From: an uncultured Clostridium sp.
GTDB lineage: Bacteria; Bacillota; Clostridia; Lachnospirales; Lachnospiraceae
Length of the DNA stretch: 31,403 nucleotides
Assembly: GCA_900544905.1 (NCBI GenBank)
Contig: UQXF01000027.1
Location: 1-31,403 of the forward strand
Reading direction: 5' to 3'
The position numbers were made by a program, and so were the translations under genes. The notes under the pieces were generated by a model. The model was not told the origin of the DNA and searched no databases. It saw only the letters and a program-made list of their open reading frames with translations. Below are positions 22,300-31,356 of this stretch, piece by piece (within the stretch, counting starts at the first letter, position 1; each line of letters begins with the position of its first letter).

Positions 22300-23265
22300 A
22301 TGGAGCTGTTTTCCGAAATATACAACTGCTATTATCAAATTATGAAATCAATATTAGAGAACCATTCCAATCTTACCTTAGATTCTCTCCGTGCCGAGAT
22401 TTCCGGGAAGGGATATGAGGAAAGCCTTTTGTATCTGGTTCCCAAGCTCACCTCGAAGGAATGGAACCTGTTAGAACGGGACGGAGAGCTTTTTGTTTCC
22501 AAGCTTTCTGACAATTTCTATGTACCCCTTACCAGTCTGCAAAGAGCATATATGAAGACCATTTTACAGGATAAACGGATTTGCCTGTTCTTTGAAAAGG
22601 AGCAGTTAACGAGGTTAGAAGCCCTGTTTGCCGGTGAAGCCGTTCTCTGGCAGCCGGAGGATTTTTACTATTATGACCGCTTTTCCAATGGGGACGATTA
22701 CGAAAATCCTTGTTACCAGCAGCATTTCCGCACTTTGGTGAGGGCGATTCACAATCACCAGTATGTGGACATTTCCTATGAATCCCATACCAACCACCGG
22801 CTGCATCACCATTACCTGCCATGCCGGCTGGAATATTCCATCAAAAATGATAAATTCCGCCTTCTTGGGATTCTGCGCTCAGACAGAAAAAACCGTGTGG
22901 AAATTTTAAACCTGGAACGGATGAAGGAGGTTTCTCTGCTGCCGGAATATGCAGACAAGCTGCCGGATATCAATAAACGCATCCGCTCCTCTTATTACAA
23001 AGAACCGGTGCATCTCCGCATCCATACGGACCGGAATGCCTTGGAGCGCACGATGCTCCAGTTTGCCAACTACGAGAAAAACACCACTAAAATCAATGAC
23101 AACACCTATGAATGCTTCATTTACTATAATCAAAAAATGGAAACAGAATTACTTATTGAAGTTCTGTCCTTTGGACCCATGGTGGAGGTATTGGGAAGTG
23201 AACGCTTTTTAGAACTGGTAAAGCAACGGCTCCGCCGGCAGAAACGTTTATCCGCACCAACTTAA
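22300..23265 (+). CDS. WYL-domain protein (second of pair)
   Basis: This 321-residue protein has an N-terminal helical region and a WYL domain at about 145-225 (YVDISYESHTNHR, HYLPCRLEYSIKNDKFRLLG, RVEILNLERMKEV), then a WCX-like C-terminal extension (VHLRIHTDRNALERTML, VEVLGSERFLELV). AAGGAG lies ahead of the ATG. It is translationally close to the first WYL gene (20 bp), and both stop before the purF-like promoter. The target genes are unknown. Confidence 0.82.
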   Translation: MELFSEIYNCYYQIMKSILENHSNLTLDSLRAEISGKGYEESLLYLVPKLTSKEWNLLERDGELFVSKLSDNFYVPLTSLQRAYMKTILQDKRICLFFEKEQLTRLEALFAGEAVLWQPEDFYYYDRFSNGDDYENPCYQQHFRTLVRAIHNHQYVDISYESHTNHRLHHHYLPCRLEYSIKNDKFRLLGILRSDRKNRVEILNLERMKEVSLLPEYADKLPDINKRIRSSYYKEPVHLRIHTDRNALERTMLQFANYEKNTTKINDNTYECFIYYNQKMETELLIEVLSFGPMVEVLGSERFLELVKQRLRRQKRLSAPT

Positions 23266-23290
23266 CATGCCATATTTTTGCAATTTTTTC

Positions 23291-23319
23291 TTGCCAGCCA
23301 CTGTATAGATTGTTATACT
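23291..23319 (+). promoter_or_regulatory. Promoter of the PurF-like gene
   Basis: TTGCCA (23291-23296) and TATACT (23314-23319) are 17 bases apart, giving a leader of about 118 bases. I see no purine riboswitch fold in that leader. Confidence 0.75.
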
Positions 23320-23443
23320 TTAGTTTGTTAAGCAAAATAACCTTATGTCTTTTTTATTTACCTTATAACAGAAAGCATTTACTTTATCTCTGTTACATAA
23401 TGAAAGGACATTTGGCACAGAATATATGCAAAAGGAGAAAATC

Positions 23444-24853
23444 ATGGGTGGATTTTTTGGAGTTGTATCAAAAGAAGATTGTATGTTTGACTTATTTTTC
23501 GGAACTGACTATCATTCCCATCTAGGCACAAGACGTGGCGGTCTTGCGGTCTATGGCGAAAAAGGCTTTGACCGTTCCATACACAATATCGAAAATGCCC
23601 CGTTCCGTACCAAGTTCGACAAGGACGTACAGGAAATGAAAGGCTACATGGGCATTGGGTGCATATCCGATTATGAGCCGCAGCCTTTAATCGTACGTTC
23701 CCATCACGGAACCTATGCCATTACCACGGTAAGTAAGATTAACAATACAGATGAAATTGTTAACACGGTATTCAATAATGGCAATTCCCATTTTCTGGAA
23801 ATGAGTGGCGGAGATATCAATCCAACGGAGCTGGTAGCTGCCATCATCAACCAGAAAGAAAATATTATTGACGGTATTCACTATGCTTTGGAGTTAATTG
23901 ATGGTTCCCTGACTATGATGGTCATGACGCCAAAGGGTATCTATGCCGCCAGGGATAAATACGGAAGAACCCCTCTTGTAATTGGAAAAAAAGAGGATGC
24001 CTACTGTCTTACCTTCGAGGACTTCGCCTACCGCAATCTCGGATATGAAGATTTCAAGGAATTGGGTCCCGGCGAGATTGACATTGTAACCCAGGAGGGT
24101 GTAAAAACACTAATCGCTCCTGGCAAGGATATGAAAATCTGTACCTTCCTATGGGTATATTATGGATATCCATCCAGCTCCTACGAGGGTGTCAGTGTAG
24201 AACAGATGCGTTACAACTGCGGCGCCAGCCTGGCAAAGAGAGATAATGTAAAACCGGATATTGTTGCCGGTGTGCCAGATTCCGGAACCGCCCATGCTGT
24301 CGGTTATTCCAATGCTTCCGGCATACCGTTCTCCAGACCGTTTATTAAGTATACACCAACCTGGCCACGTTCCTTTATGCCGACAATTCAGAGCAAGCGT
24401 AATCTGATTGCTAAAATGAAGCTGATTGCCGTACATGATTTAATCAAAGATAAGAGTTTACTGCTAATTGACGATTCCATTGTCCGGGGAACCCAGTTAA
24501 GAGAAACTACTGAATTTTTGTACCAAAGCGGTGCAAAGGAGGTTCATATCCGTCCTGCCTGCCCACCTTTGGTCTATGGCTGTAAATACCTGAATTTCTC
24601 CCGCTCCTCCTCTGAGATGGATTTGATTACCCGCCGGGTTATCGCAAAGTTAGAGGGAACGGAAGACATCTCCGAAGAAGTATTACAGGAATATACGCAT
24701 CCGGAATCTCCAAAATATGACCAGATGGTAGAGGAAATCCGGAAAGAGCTTAATTTTACCACGCTCCGGTACAACCGGTTAGATGATATGCTGGCGGCTG
24801 TAGGTATTCCGGAAGAAAAGCTTTGTACCTACTGCTGGAATGGAAAGGAATAG
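23444..24853 (+). CDS. PurF-like amidophosphoribosyltransferase lacking the catalytic Cys
   Basis: This 469-residue protein aligns along its length with PurF, which makes 5-phosphoribosylamine from PRPP and glutamine. The transferase half is intact: the PRPP loop LIDDSIVRGT (341-350), and cysteines 233, 380, 461 and 464 match the [4Fe-4S] ligands of the Bacillus-type enzyme. The glutaminase half is not. PurF starts with Cys1 after Met; here the start is MGGFFG, and the oxyanion HNGN segment is replaced (TTVSKIN, 94-100). The ATG at 23444 has AAGGAG six bases upstream, so this is the natural start. It could use free ammonia, need a partner, or have another role. A conserved-looking small protein follows. 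Confidence 0.88.
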   Translation: MGGFFGVVSKEDCMFDLFFGTDYHSHLGTRRGGLAVYGEKGFDRSIHNIENAPFRTKFDKDVQEMKGYMGIGCISDYEPQPLIVRSHHGTYAITTVSKINNTDEIVNTVFNNGNSHFLEMSGGDINPTELVAAIINQKENIIDGIHYALELIDGSLTMMVMTPKGIYAARDKYGRTPLVIGKKEDAYCLTFEDFAYRNLGYEDFKELGPGEIDIVTQEGVKTLIAPGKDMKICTFLWVYYGYPSSSYEGVSVEQMRYNCGASLAKRDNVKPDIVAGVPDSGTAHAVGYSNASGIPFSRPFIKYTPTWPRSFMPTIQSKRNLIAKMKLIAVHDLIKDKSLLLIDDSIVRGTQLRETTEFLYQSGAKEVHIRPACPPLVYGCKYLNFSRSSSEMDLITRRVIAKLEGTEDISEEVLQEYTHPESPKYDQMVEEIRKELNFTTLRYNRLDDMLAAVGIPEEKLCTYCWNGKE

Positions 24854-24917
24854 AAACCTCCAAAGATTTCTGCATAATTTCACCCGCCTTAGCCAATACT
24901 TCTACTGAGGTGATAAA

Positions 24918-25076
24918 ATGGCAAAAGCAGGAATGAGACGACCAGATTCAAAGGAGCCCCACGGCACAGAGAGCAACAAGAAAAATAATTTTCCAAAGAA
25001 CGATGCACCGCCTGTACCGGAAATACAGGGTAAAGCAAAAACAGGAAATGCAAAGGCAAAGCATGACAACACTTAA
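24918..25076 (+). CDS. Small basic conserved-looking protein (52 residues)
   Basis: The ATG at 24918 follows AGGTGATAAA, a good ribosome-binding site, and the 52 codons read as a hydrophilic, proline- and lysine-rich peptide (MAKAGMRRPDSKEPHGTES to NDAPPVPEIQGKAK). It has no membrane segment or signal peptide. It lies 64 bp after the PurF-like gene and before a shared terminator, so it is probably cotranscribed. I recall similar peptides in Lachnospiraceae but know no function. Confidence 0.7.
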   Translation: MAKAGMRRPDSKEPHGTESNKKNNFPKNDAPPVPEIQGKAKTGNAKAKHDNT

Positions 25077-25122
25077 AAATGGTTCACCGGACTATTTTTT
25101 CATAGCCTGGCAACTTAAAAGG

Positions 25123-25169
25123 AAAACCGGCTGACAGAGATATAAGTCAGCCGGTTTCTCTTTTTTTAT
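25123..25169 (+). terminator. Strong terminator, probably bidirectional
   Basis: AAACCGGCTGAC (25124-25135) and its complement (25146-25157) form a 12-bp stem followed by CTCTTTTTTT. The opposite strand ends TTTTCCTTTT, so it may also serve the efflux operon that converges on it. Confidence 0.9.
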
Positions 25170-25204
25170 GTGCAATCATATTTCAAATAATAACAACAAC
25201 CTGT

Positions 25205-26383
25205 TTATAAGTTATACCGCAGCGCATCTATCGGGCGCTTATTTGCCGCCTTATAGGCGGGATAGCTTCCAAAGACAAGCCCAATCACCATGGAAAAGCC
25301 AATGGCAACCAGCACCACATCAATAGAAATACTGGCAGATACCGAGGTCATAATATGATTGATGCCAAACACCGTAAGTGCTGACAACCCGATTCCAATC
25401 AGACACCCCGATACACTGACCAGCAGTGCCTCAATCAAAAACTGCACCAGTATCGTCTGCTTTCTTGCGCCAATCGCCTTACGGATTCCGATTTCCCGTG
25501 TACGCTCTGTAACGGACACCAGCATAATATTCATGATTCCAATTCCACCAACCAAAAGGGATATGGCTGCAATACCGCCAAGCATCCACTTCATGGTATC
25601 GGTTACACTGCTCATGGTTTCCATTATGGTGGAGGAATTGATTATAGAAAATGCATCCGTGTCCCCGGACAACCGCTCATACAGATAGGCTGTGATATCT
25701 GCCTCCACCTGGTCCATGCTCTCCTCATCCGCTGAGGATACATAAAAACTGGTTACATCCCGGCTGCCGCCGCTAATCTTGGACAATACCGAAAAGGGAA
25801 TATATGCTTCCAGTCGTTCCGATGCATTACCGATGGTAGTATCTTCCTCCTCCAGCACGCCGATAATCGTAAAATGATACCCATTTATGGAAATGCTTTC
25901 TCCCACCACATTGGTGCGCTCAAATAACTCCTCGGCAGCTGTAGCATTCACCACCGCCACAAAGGTTCCCTGGTTTACGTCAGCATTTTTCAGGAACCGT
26001 CCCCTTGCCAGCGACAAGCCCTGAATATCATAGTATGCACTTGTAGTACCATAAAGCGTGATGGAAGAACTGTTTCTCTCATATTTTGCCGTTCCGTTTC
26101 CCTGGGAAAATGGTGCGGCATTTTTTACCGACTCCTTCTCTGTCAGTGCATTGATTTCTGACAGGGTAAACGGATTTTCCTTGTCATCCTGAATCTGCAC
26201 CGTTAACAGATTAGTACCAATCTGGCTGATGGAATCCGTCACCTGGCTGGTTGCACCATTTACAATGGATACCAGCACCACCAGGGACATTACCCCGATA
26301 ATCATACCAAGCATGGTTAGAAAGGAGCGCATTTTGTTGGAGAGAATCGAATCAACCGCCATTTTTACGGACTGTATAATCAT
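25205..26383 (-). CDS. MacB-like ABC transporter permease
   Basis: This 392-residue protein has an N-terminal membrane segment (about 20-42, SFLTMLGMIIGVMSLVVLV), a large extracytoplasmic MacB_PCD-type domain, and three C-terminal membrane segments of the FtsX domain, including the TERTREIGIRKAIGARK coupling motif (about 295-310). Such permeases work mechanically with an adaptor to export peptides or drugs. Its start overlaps the ATPase stop (ATGA). In a Gram-positive setting the adaptor-permease-ATPase trio exports from the membrane without an outer-membrane channel. Confidence 0.92.
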   Translation of the reverse strand: MIIQSVKMAVDSILSNKMRSFLTMLGMIIGVMSLVVLVSIVNGATSQVTDSISQIGTNLLTVQIQDDKENPFTLSEINALTEKESVKNAAPFSQGNGTAKYERNSSSITLYGTTSAYYDIQGLSLARGRFLKNADVNQGTFVAVVNATAAEELFERTNVVGESISINGYHFTIIGVLEEEDTTIGNASERLEAYIPFSVLSKISGGSRDVTSFYVSSADEESMDQVEADITAYLYERLSGDTDAFSIINSSTIMETMSSVTDTMKWMLGGIAAISLLVGGIGIMNIMLVSVTERTREIGIRKAIGARKQTILVQFLIEALLVSVSGCLIGIGLSALTVFGINHIMTSVSASISIDVVLVAIGFSMVIGLVFGSYPAYKAANKRPIDALRYNL

Positions 26384-27096
26384 AATATCTGCGCCCCTTT
26401 CCCTGTTCTATCCAATAATTCCGGAGTCAAATCAACCTCCTGCACCCGTCCATCCCGAATGCGGATTCTGCGCTCCGCCTGATTTGCTACGTTTTCGTCA
26501 TGGGTAATCAGTACAATGGTATTCCCCTGGGCATGAAGCTCATGAAACAGTGCCATAATCTCTTCTCCGGTTTTGGAATCCAGATTCCCCGTAGGCTCAT
26601 CCGCCAGAATCATGGAGGGCTGTGTCACCAGTGCTCTTGCAATGGCAACTCTCTGCTGCTGACCTCCGGACAGCTCCATGGGCTTATGTCCCCGGCGTTT
26701 TCCCAGCTGTACCTTTTCCATTGCCTCATTTACTCTCTGCTCCCGCTCTTTTTTGGGAACACGCTGGTAAATCAGCGGAAGCTCCACATTTTCCCATGCC
26801 GTCAATTTATTCAGCAGGTTAAAATTCTGGAATACAAATCCGATTTTTTCATTGCGCACCAGCGCCAAATCATCCTCTGAATACTGTTCAATGGGCATAC
26901 CATCCAGATAATAGCTGCCCTCATCTGCCACATCCAGACATCCAATCATATTCATCAGGGTAGATTTACCACTGCCGGAGGGACCGATGATACTGACAAA
27001 TTCGCCATCCTCAATGTAAAGGGATGCATGGTCTAATGCCTTCACCGTATCACCGCCAATCTCATAGGTTTTACATACATTATCCAGCACTATCAT
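26380..27096 (-). CDS. MacB/LolD-type ABC transporter ATP-binding protein
   Basis: This 238-residue protein has all ABC ATPase motifs: Walker A GPSGSGKST (about 38-46), Q-loop FQNFNLL, signature LSGGQQQR (about 142-149), Walker B MILADEPT and the H-loop THD. It powers the adjacent permease. It overlaps the adaptor and permease genes by four bases each. GGAGGTGG lies six bases ahead of the ATG. Confidence 0.95.
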   Translation of the reverse strand: MIVLDNVCKTYEIGGDTVKALDHASLYIEDGEFVSIIGPSGSGKSTLMNMIGCLDVADEGSYYLDGMPIEQYSEDDLALVRNEKIGFVFQNFNLLNKLTAWENVELPLIYQRVPKKEREQRVNEAMEKVQLGKRRGHKPMELSGGQQQRVAIARALVTQPSMILADEPTGNLDSKTGEEIMALFHELHAQGNTIVLITHDENVANQAERRIRIRDGRVQEVDLTPELLDRTGKGAQIL

Positions 27097-29411
27097 TGTG
27101 AACCACCTCCCGGCATGCCGCCATTTCCACGTCCGCCTCCATTTCCGGATTCACCGCCATTTTGAAACGGTCTCCCTGCACCATCCGGCATGTCACCCAT
27201 GCCATTCATGTCAAAACCTCCCATACCGCCTCCGGTACTGCTGCCGTTTTCCTCACTGCCCATAACCTGATAATAAATGCTGTCTCCCTCTGAAAGTCCG
27301 GACTTTATTTCCACATTATTTTCATCGGATAGTCCAAGGGTCACCTCTGTCTGTCCTGTCAGTTCACCGGAGGATTCATCATATCCGGTATAGACATATG
27401 CCTTATCCCCCATATCCATTACTGCCGCCAGCGGTACTATCAGTACGTTTTCTGCCTGTTCCACAATCACTGCCACGGAAGCATTCATTCCGGAAAGCAT
27501 TTCCTCTGTCTTTTCAAAGGTAATTTCCACCGGATACTGGGCAACTCCATTGCTTGCACTGGCACCTCCGCTGACACTGGTAATTTCTCCGGTAAAGGTT
27601 TCCCCTTCCACCGCATCCAGAGTAATCTCTGCGGATAATCCCTCCTGCATTGAGCCGATATCCAGCTCATCCACATTCATGGTAACCTTCATTTTATCCC
27701 CATTTGCAATTACAAAGGCACTTACCGTTTCCACCGAAGTGGTTGTGGTGCCGGAAGAGGATGAGGATGCAGAACTACCGGAAGAACCGGTGCCTGATGA
27801 GCTTCTGGAACCCTTCTTTACATTCGTACCGGAAAGGGAAGTGTCCGGCAGATTCTCACTGTTTTTATCCCCGGTATTTTCCTGGTTTTCTGTCTTGTCA
27901 GCTGCATCCGGATTCTCTGTTGTTTTTTCTGTCTGGGAATTGGCAGAGGCTTCTCCGCCCTCTGTCCCTGACTGGCTGTCAGACGCTGTATTCTCTTCTG
28001 TTACAGTTATCTCCACCGCTGCACTGGCATTCTTTTCATCCGTTTCCTTATACCGCACATACCAGATTCCCGCTGCCACTTTTGTGCTTCCATCTGTGCA
28101 GTCCGTCCAGCTGTCCGCATCTTCAGATTCCGCATATTCCATGTCTGTCGTGGTTCCGGTAATCACACCGGCGCCGCCTTCCAAATCAGCCGGCGCTTCC
28201 ACAGAGGCTTTTCCGGTATCAGAGATGCCGGACTGACCGGTCTTTCCGACAGCCGACATTGCCATAAAGCCTGATTGCACCGTCACAGCTTCCGCTGTTT
28301 TATTCTCCACTGCCAAAGTTTCTTTTACAGTTGCCCCCGTCTCATCACTGTCTGCTGAAATCGTGTTTTCCTCAGCTGCTTCGCTAACCATTCCACTTGA
28401 ACCGGAAGACGATTGTTCTGATGAGGAGGAAGCAGAGGACACATTAACGGTTTCCAGCATACCGTCCGTCACCGCTGTAATTCCACCATCTGCCTGAATC
28501 GAAATCAGTGTATCCAGCAATGCAACCAGCTCTTCCCGCTCCTGAACTGCCTGCAGATACTCCGCTGATTTGGTACTGCTGTCCAGGGTATATACCCCGG
28601 TGGAAGCGCTGACGGAGCTGTTTACGGAAACATTTAAGGATGCGATTGTACCGCTGGTGCCAACCACCTGTATCATCTGATGAATATATGCATTTCCTTT
28701 TCCCAGTGACACACCATCCTCACTGGTTACGGTTACCTCTTCCTGGTAATCAAATACACTGTCATCAAAGGTTACCACAACGCCGTCTTCCTCCACGGCT
28801 TCTACTGTTCCATCCGTCTCCGTATCCCCGCTGCTGACCTTCACCTCATCCCCGGCATTAACATTTCCAACACCGGTAAGCTTTACTGCCATCAGGTCAT
28901 CCACAGATAACAGCATTAAGGCTCCATTCTCCTTCATAACAGACGCCACATTGTCATCTGCCTGCCCATATATTTTTTTCACTCTCCCGGCTACTCCTGC
29001 CTTGATGCTCCTGCCGGAAGAGCTGCTGCTCTCAGAGGAAATGACACTGTCCACGTCAGAGATAGCCTCCTCCACTTCACTTAAACAGGTGGCAAGCGAC
29101 GCCTCATCCACCGTTGCCAGCAGAGTACCTGCCGTGACAGAGCTGCCCTCGCTCACCAGCAGTTCATCCACGACTAAATCGGATGGAAGAACAATATCCG
29201 TGGAATCCGCATAGGAAATTGTACCGGTTCCTGACACACTGGTCTGAATGGTTCCCGTGGTTACTGATGCCTCCATCTGTCCGGCACCCTCTTCTCCTCT
29301 TACTCTGGATTTCCTGGAAGCCAGACCAATTACAGCGATTACCAGAACGCAGATAACCGCTCCGCCTGCAATAAATCTTTTCCTTATTTTCCGAAGTTTC
29401 AATTTCTTCAT
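27093..29411 (-). CDS. MacA/HlyD-like efflux adaptor with long low-complexity insert
   Basis: This 772-residue protein is far longer than typical MacA-like adaptors (roughly 370-420). An N-terminal anchor (about 13-31) is followed by a barrel-sandwich half (GTISYADSTDIVLPSDLVVDELLVSEG). The C-terminal third has the second adaptor part (KVTMNVDELDIGSMQEG, VLIVPLAAVMDMGD). Between them, residues ~320-570 are rich in Ser, Thr, Glu and Gly and contain a GIWYVRYKETDEKNASAA stretch that looks like a surface-protein repeat. The tail is Gly/Met-rich. The nearest strong ribosome-binding site is about 14 bases from the ATG, so the start is slightly uncertain. It is the first gene of the efflux operon, divergent from a two-component system. 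Confidence 0.88.
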   Translation of the reverse strand: MKKLKLRKIRKRFIAGGAVICVLVIAVIGLASRKSRVRGEEGAGQMEASVTTGTIQTSVSGTGTISYADSTDIVLPSDLVVDELLVSEGSSVTAGTLLATVDEASLATCLSEVEEAISDVDSVISSESSSSSGRSIKAGVAGRVKKIYGQADDNVASVMKENGALMLLSVDDLMAVKLTGVGNVNAGDEVKVSSGDTETDGTVEAVEEDGVVVTFDDSVFDYQEEVTVTSEDGVSLGKGNAYIHQMIQVVGTSGTIASLNVSVNSSVSASTGVYTLDSSTKSAEYLQAVQEREELVALLDTLISIQADGGITAVTDGMLETVNVSSASSSSEQSSSGSSGMVSEAAEENTISADSDETGATVKETLAVENKTAEAVTVQSGFMAMSAVGKTGQSGISDTGKASVEAPADLEGGAGVITGTTTDMEYAESEDADSWTDCTDGSTKVAAGIWYVRYKETDEKNASAAVEITVTEENTASDSQSGTEGGEASANSQTEKTTENPDAADKTENQENTGDKNSENLPDTSLSGTNVKKGSRSSSGTGSSGSSASSSSSGTTTTSVETVSAFVIANGDKMKVTMNVDELDIGSMQEGLSAEITLDAVEGETFTGEITSVSGGASASNGVAQYPVEITFEKTEEMLSGMNASVAVIVEQAENVLIVPLAAVMDMGDKAYVYTGYDESSGELTGQTEVTLGLSDENNVEIKSGLSEGDSIYYQVMGSEENGSSTGGGMGGFDMNGMGDMPDGAGRPFQNGGESGNGGGRGNGGMPGGGSQ

Positions 29412-29455
29412 GTTTTGATACTCTGCCTCCGCTTTCTATTTTATTTACCAAAAGC

Positions 29456-29539
29456 GTAACAGAGTTTTCTTAAAAAAACCTTGAATGAATTTGAAGAAAG
29501 ATTGAAGCTTTCAACATTATTTTAAGAAATCTCTGTTAT
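29456..29539. promoter_or_regulatory. Inverted 20-bp repeats and TTGAA repeats in the divergent promoter region
   Basis: TTTTAAGAAATCTCTGTTAT (29520-29539, plus) recurs on the minus strand at 29456-29475 with two changes, the two copies facing outward. Between them TTGAA occurs at 29481, 29491 and 29502, one helical turn apart on the same face. These are good candidates for binding by the adjacent OmpR-type response regulator between the efflux and regulator genes. Confidence 0.55.
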
Positions 29540-29601
29540 CCTGTCCTTGTTACAGAATATATACGGCTTAAACCAAAGCCTGTAATTCCTTACAAAATGT
29601 A

Positions 29602-29630
29602 TTGGTTTTCCCGAAGGAAACCGTTATAAT
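29602..29630 (+). promoter_or_regulatory. Promoter of the response regulator
   Basis: TTGGTT (29602-29607) and a perfect TATAAT (29625-29630) are 17 bases apart. The spacer holds an imperfect inverted repeat (GGTTTTCC, CGAA, GGAAACC), a possible operator. Confidence 0.75.
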
Positions 29631-29658
29631 ACTACAAGAAAGGATGGGAACGGATGCT

Positions 29659-30336
29659 ATGCGGTTATTATTGGTAGAAGACGAAGAGGGTTTTGCAGAG
29701 GCACTCTGCACCTCCTTAAAAATGGAACACTATATAACAGACTGGGCAAAGGACGGAGAAGAAGGTCTGGCATGGGGACTTTCCGGAGTCTACGATGCGA
29801 TTATCTTAGATATCATGCTGCCCAAAATGAATGGCATTGCGGTTTTGCAGCAACTGAGGGAACAGGGAATCCACACCCCGGTTCTTCTATTGACCGCCAA
29901 ATCGGAGCTGGATGACAAAATTAACGGTCTGGATTCCGGTGCAGATGATTATCTCACCAAGCCCTTCCACCGGGAAGAATTATATGCAAGACTGCGGGCG
30001 CTTACCAGAAGGCAGTCGGTAAATACAGCCCCACAGGAGCTTGCCTGCGGCGATATCTATATGCTCCAGGGAAGCAATGAACTGTTTTGTAAAACCAGCG
30101 GAAACAGTCTCCCTCTAAACGGAAAGGAATACCAGCTCATGGAATATCTTCTGCGAAATGCCGGTCAGATTATCAGCCGGGAGCAGATTATTGAAAAAAT
30201 ATGGGGATACGATACCGATACGGAGTACAACAACGTGGAAGTATATATTTCTTTTCTCCGGAAAAAACTGACCTTTCTAAAAGCAAAGGCTGCCATCCAG
30301 ACAGTACGAAAGCTCGGCTACAAGCTTATTATATGA
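29659..30336 (+). CDS. OmpR-family response regulator
   Basis: This 225-residue protein has a receiver domain with acidic Glu7-Asp8, phosphoacceptor Asp51 (IILDIMLPKMNG), Thr79 and Lys101, followed by a winged-helix DNA-binding domain (LNGKEYQLMEYLLRN, YNNVEVYISFLRKKL, IQTVRKLGYKL). The start at 29659 gives the family's MRLLLVEDEE N-terminus; in-frame upstream starts have no better ribosome-binding site. It is paired with the kinase 26 bp downstream and divergent from the MacAB-like operon, which it probably regulates. Confidence 0.93.
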   Translation: MRLLLVEDEEGFAEALCTSLKMEHYITDWAKDGEEGLAWGLSGVYDAIILDIMLPKMNGIAVLQQLREQGIHTPVLLLTAKSELDDKINGLDSGADDYLTKPFHREELYARLRALTRRQSVNTAPQELACGDIYMLQGSNELFCKTSGNSLPLNGKEYQLMEYLLRNAGQIISREQIIEKIWGYDTDTEYNNVEVYISFLRKKLTFLKAKAAIQTVRKLGYKLII

Positions 30337-30362
30337 GATAAAATCTAAACAGGAGGCATATC

Positions 30363-31356
30363 ATGACCAGACAATTGCGCAGGCGTATCATGCTTATAAT
30401 GATGCTGCTGCTTTCCATAACCTTTATCAGTATTATTGTGGCTATCAATGTATGGCTTCGGGCAGGCACCCGGGCGGAGGCAGATAACAGCCTGCGTTTT
30501 CTGATGCAGCGGGAAATGAAGCCTGACATGCCCAAAACAGATGACAAACTCCCTGAATTTATACCGGACAGACAAGATGACCGCCATATGGAAATTGTTA
30601 CTTCCCATTTTATACTTGTAAAATACTCCTCTGACAATCAGCTTATCTCAATAGAAAACTCCCTGTCAGACAGCTACAGTGATGAAGAGATTGAACAGTA
30701 TTGCCAGGAAATTCTCGAAACGGGAAAACCACAGGGTACGGTGGGACAGCTGCGGTATGTATTTCTCCAGAATAATGACGGCTCCGTCATTGCCTTCATT
30801 GACCATACAGCACAAATGCAAAATAACAGAAACCTTCTTACTATCTCCATAATCCTCGGTGCAGCAGGACTCATTGTCTTTGCTTTTTTATCCTATGTAT
30901 TATCCAGGCTTATGGTCCGCCCCGTAGAAGAAGCCTTCCAAAAACAAAAACAGTTTATTTCCGATGCAAGCCATGAGCTAAAGACTCCGATTACCGTAAT
31001 TTTGTCTAACAGTGAGCTTTTAGAGGACCAGATTGGAGAAAATAAACAGCTTTCTTATATCAAAAAGGAATGTGACCAGATGCATCATTTAGTCACTTCG
31101 CTTCTGACATTGACCCACCTGGAGCAGACACCTTATGAGAGTATAGAAAAACATACCTTTTGCCTCAGTGATGCCCTGCTGGAACGAATCTTGCCTTTAG
31201 AAAGCATTGCCTATGAAAAAGGAATTACCATGCAGGAGGATATCACACCTGACATTTCCTTTTATGGCATCAAAGAGCAATTACAGCAGGTTGTCACCAT
31301 TTTGGTGGATAATGCCCTGAGCCACACAGAAGCCAATGGCACCATTAATGTTACCC
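30363..31356 (+). CDS. Sensor histidine kinase, C-terminus missing
   Basis: The first 331 residues are present; the reading frame has no stop and runs into the adapter. It has membrane segments at about 9-30 and 158-178, an extracytoplasmic sensor of ~125 residues, a HisKA H-box with His204 (DASHELKTPI) and the start of the ATPase domain with the N-box VDNALSHTEANG near the cut. The G boxes are lost. The ATG has AGGAGG six bases upstream. It phosphorylates the adjacent response regulator; the signal is unknown but may be a substrate of the efflux pump. Confidence 0.92.

Noticed and set aside
23320..23443. Purine riboswitch upstream of the PurF-like gene
   Set aside because: The leader is A/T-rich without the conserved three-way-junction sequences.
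27550..28236. Plus-strand ORF of 228 residues inside the adaptor gene
   Set aside because: It is the mirror of the low-complexity insert, has no promoter or ribosome-binding site, and has skewed composition.
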